Source: JBKEDC01 sp047974225
GTDB taxonomy: Bacteria > Bacteroidota > Bacteroidia > Bacteroidales > Prolixibacteraceae
Direction: 5' to 3'
Length of the DNA stretch: 5,804 bases
Assembly: GCA_047974225.1 (NCBI GenBank)
Contig: JBKECD010000155.1
Location: 1 to 5,804 of the forward strand
The notes under the pieces were generated by a model that saw nothing but the letters and a program-made list of their open reading frames with translations, searched no databases and was not told the DNA's origin. The translations under genes and the position numbers were made by a program. Of this stretch, positions 5,160 to 5,804 are shown one piece after another (position 1 is the first letter of the stretch; each line of letters begins with the position of its first letter).

Positions 5160-5411
5160 ATTAATCACACTTAATGCGCTGCAATTTTTTTCACCTAACG
5201 AATTAAGCACACTTAATGAGCTGCAATTTTTCCCCTGCGATGTATTAAGCGCACTTAATCAGTCCTATTTTTTTTCATGACACGAATTAAGCGCACTTAA
5301 CGGAGCATAACTTTTTTCATGGGCTGAATTAAGTGTGCTAAATTGGGTGTATTTATTTTTATATCGCCAATTTAGTTTGCTAATTTGTATTTAATGCGAC
5401 ATTTCAGTTGT
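5160..5411. repeat. Array of six diverged 42-bp units with a 16-bp dyad in each
   Basis: Units begin at 5160, 5202, 5244, 5286, 5328 and 5370, an exact 42-bp period without indels. Each opens with a 16-bp dyad: clearest in units 2 (ATTAAGCACACTTAAT) and 3 (ATTAAGCGCACTTAAT), decaying to ATTAAGTGTGCTAAAT in unit 5 and ATTTAGTTTGCTAATT in unit 6. Units 1-4 have a run of 5-8 T at the same internal place and unit 5 a near-run; unit 6 has lost it. Units 1 and 2 also share GCTGCAATTTTT. The rest of each unit is poorly conserved. The period equals four turns of B-DNA, placing all dyads on one helix face. There is no gene here; this is most simply read as a protein-binding array. Confidence 0.88.
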
Positions 5412-5439
5412 GAAAAGTGAAGAAAAAGAACCGTAGTAG

Positions 5440-5458
5440 AGACGCATTGCATGCGTCT
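5440..5458. repeat. REP-like hairpin AGACGCA-TTGCA-TGCGTCT
   Basis: A perfect 7-bp inverted repeat with a 5-nt loop lies in otherwise AT-rich DNA. Short palindromes of this GAGACGCAT...ATGCGTC type are widespread interspersed repeats in several bacterial groups. There is no T tract, so it does not look like a terminator. Between 5412 and 5595 I see no gene apart from this and the palindrome at 5551-5568. Confidence 0.7.
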
Positions 5459-5550
5459 TAGATTTAGCATTGCACACATCCAAATTAGCATTAGAAACAA
5501 CAAAATTATCCTGAAAATAAGAAATTTTACATATTGGCGTGAACTATTTT

Positions 5551-5568
5551 TAAAGCAATGTTGCTTTA
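5551..5568. promoter_or_regulatory. 18-bp palindrome upstream of the secreted-protein gene
   Basis: TAAAGCAA-TG-TTGCTTTA is a perfect 8-bp inverted repeat with a 2-bp centre, 45 bp before the ATG at 5614. It overlaps a possible -33 TTG (5561-5563) placed 20 nt before TAATTTAG (5584-5591), a one-mismatch -7 box. An operator role is plausible; the promoter itself is weakly supported. Confidence 0.5.
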
Positions 5569-5613
5569 CAAAAAGATTAGCCTTAATTTAGGTTAATGAA
5601 AACGCACATTACT

Positions 5614-5804
5614 ATGAAAAAACTATTCTTACTTTGGGTATCCCTCAGTACCTTTCTTGGCGTGTCTTATGGTCAAGATTCAAACAGTCGATCGCTTCCC
5701 GGTGGTGTTTCGGGTGTTAAAGTTTGGTTTGAAACCGAACAAGTTCCGAATCGAGGGAATTATAGTCGTTGGGTGGATAAAAGCGGACATAACATCCTCT
5801 TGCA
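5614..5804 (+). CDS. Secreted protein, N-terminal part only (possible large extracellular/adhesin-type protein)
   Basis: Sixty-three codons are visible and the frame is open at the window end. The start MKKLFLLWVSLSTFLGVSYG is a typical Sec signal peptide, with likely cleavage after SYG before QDSNS. There is no lipobox cysteine. The mature part begins PGGVSGVKVWFETEQVP and continues W53-V-D-K-S-G. This PGGV...W...(20-25 residues)...W.D.SG arrangement resembles the beginning of LamG-like domains in large secreted proteins of Bacteroidota, some exported by the type IX system; the assignment is tentative because the rest is missing. ATG 5614 is chosen because it gives a clean signal peptide; an in-frame ATG at 5596 would add MKTHIT and cannot be excluded. 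An in-frame TAA at 5584 bounds the frame upstream. The 42-bp array ends about 200 bp upstream and may be part of its control region. Confidence 0.8.
   Translation, partial: MKKLFLLWVSLSTFLGVSYGQDSNSRSLPGGVSGVKVWFETEQVPNRGNYSRWVDKSGHNILL

Noticed and set aside
4952..5161. 69-codon minus-strand reading frame
   Set aside because: It is a translation of the GC-rich inverted-repeat element, with biased composition and no promoter or recognisable domain; it is explained by the repeat.
5160..5411. Possible CRISPR array (regular repeats with 26-bp variable segments)
   Set aside because: The 16-bp repeat is too short and too diverged, the intervening segments are partly conserved (T-tract, GCTGCAATTTTT) and too short for typical spacers, and no cas gene is present.

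Overview
The window looks chromosomal from a member of the Bacteroidota, probably Bacteroidales. Four things point there: LpxC and FabZ are fused into one polypeptide; the tRNA lacks an encoded CCA; start codons lack Shine-Dalgarno sequences and are preceded by A/T-rich DNA; and promoters match the TTTG / TAnnTTTG type of this phylum. The genus cannot be fixed from sequence alone. The first 2.2 kb is core genome, the next 2.7 kb is a small integrase/repressor accessory unit, and the last 0.9 kb is repeat-rich DNA leading into a secreted protein.

Bases 1-2084 hold the end of an lpxC-fabZ fusion and lpxA, 18 bp apart and closed by a strong terminator. Together they supply early lipid A synthesis (LpxA acylates UDP-GlcNAc, LpxC deacetylates the product) and the FabZ dehydration step of fatty-acid elongation. 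A textbook Bacteroidota promoter then drives a tRNA-Asn(GUU) with its own terminator.

Bases 2277-4945 form the accessory unit next to the tRNA. A tyrosine recombinase on + is preceded by a stacked terminator/promoter, a short dyad and an 11-bp tandem repeat, and ends at a strong probably bidirectional terminator. Convergent to it, on -, lies a two-gene operon: a LexA/CI-like repressor (HTH plus S24 self-cleaving protease) whose stop codon overlaps the start codon of a small lipoprotein with a surface-export-like signal. The lipoprotein gene lies between two perfect 25-bp direct repeats; one copy is the 3' end of the repressor gene itself. A 17-bp palindrome lies next to a strong + strand -7 box in front of the repressor, but the divergent reading frame is only 18 codons long and looks like a remnant. 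No second copy of the tRNA 3' end was seen, so the far boundary of the element is not established.

Bases 4946-5595 carry no convincing gene. They contain a roughly 150-bp GC-rich inverted-repeat element, then six diverged units at an exact 42-bp period, each opening with a 16-bp dyad (ATTAAG-N4-CTTAAT type) and most carrying a T-tract, then a small REP-like hairpin and an 18-bp palindrome. From 5614 a secreted protein begins and runs off the window; its start (signal peptide, then PGGV...W...W.D.SG) resembles large extracellular proteins of Bacteroidota. The most unusual items are the helically phased 42-bp array and the direct-repeat-flanked lipoprotein module attached to the repressor.
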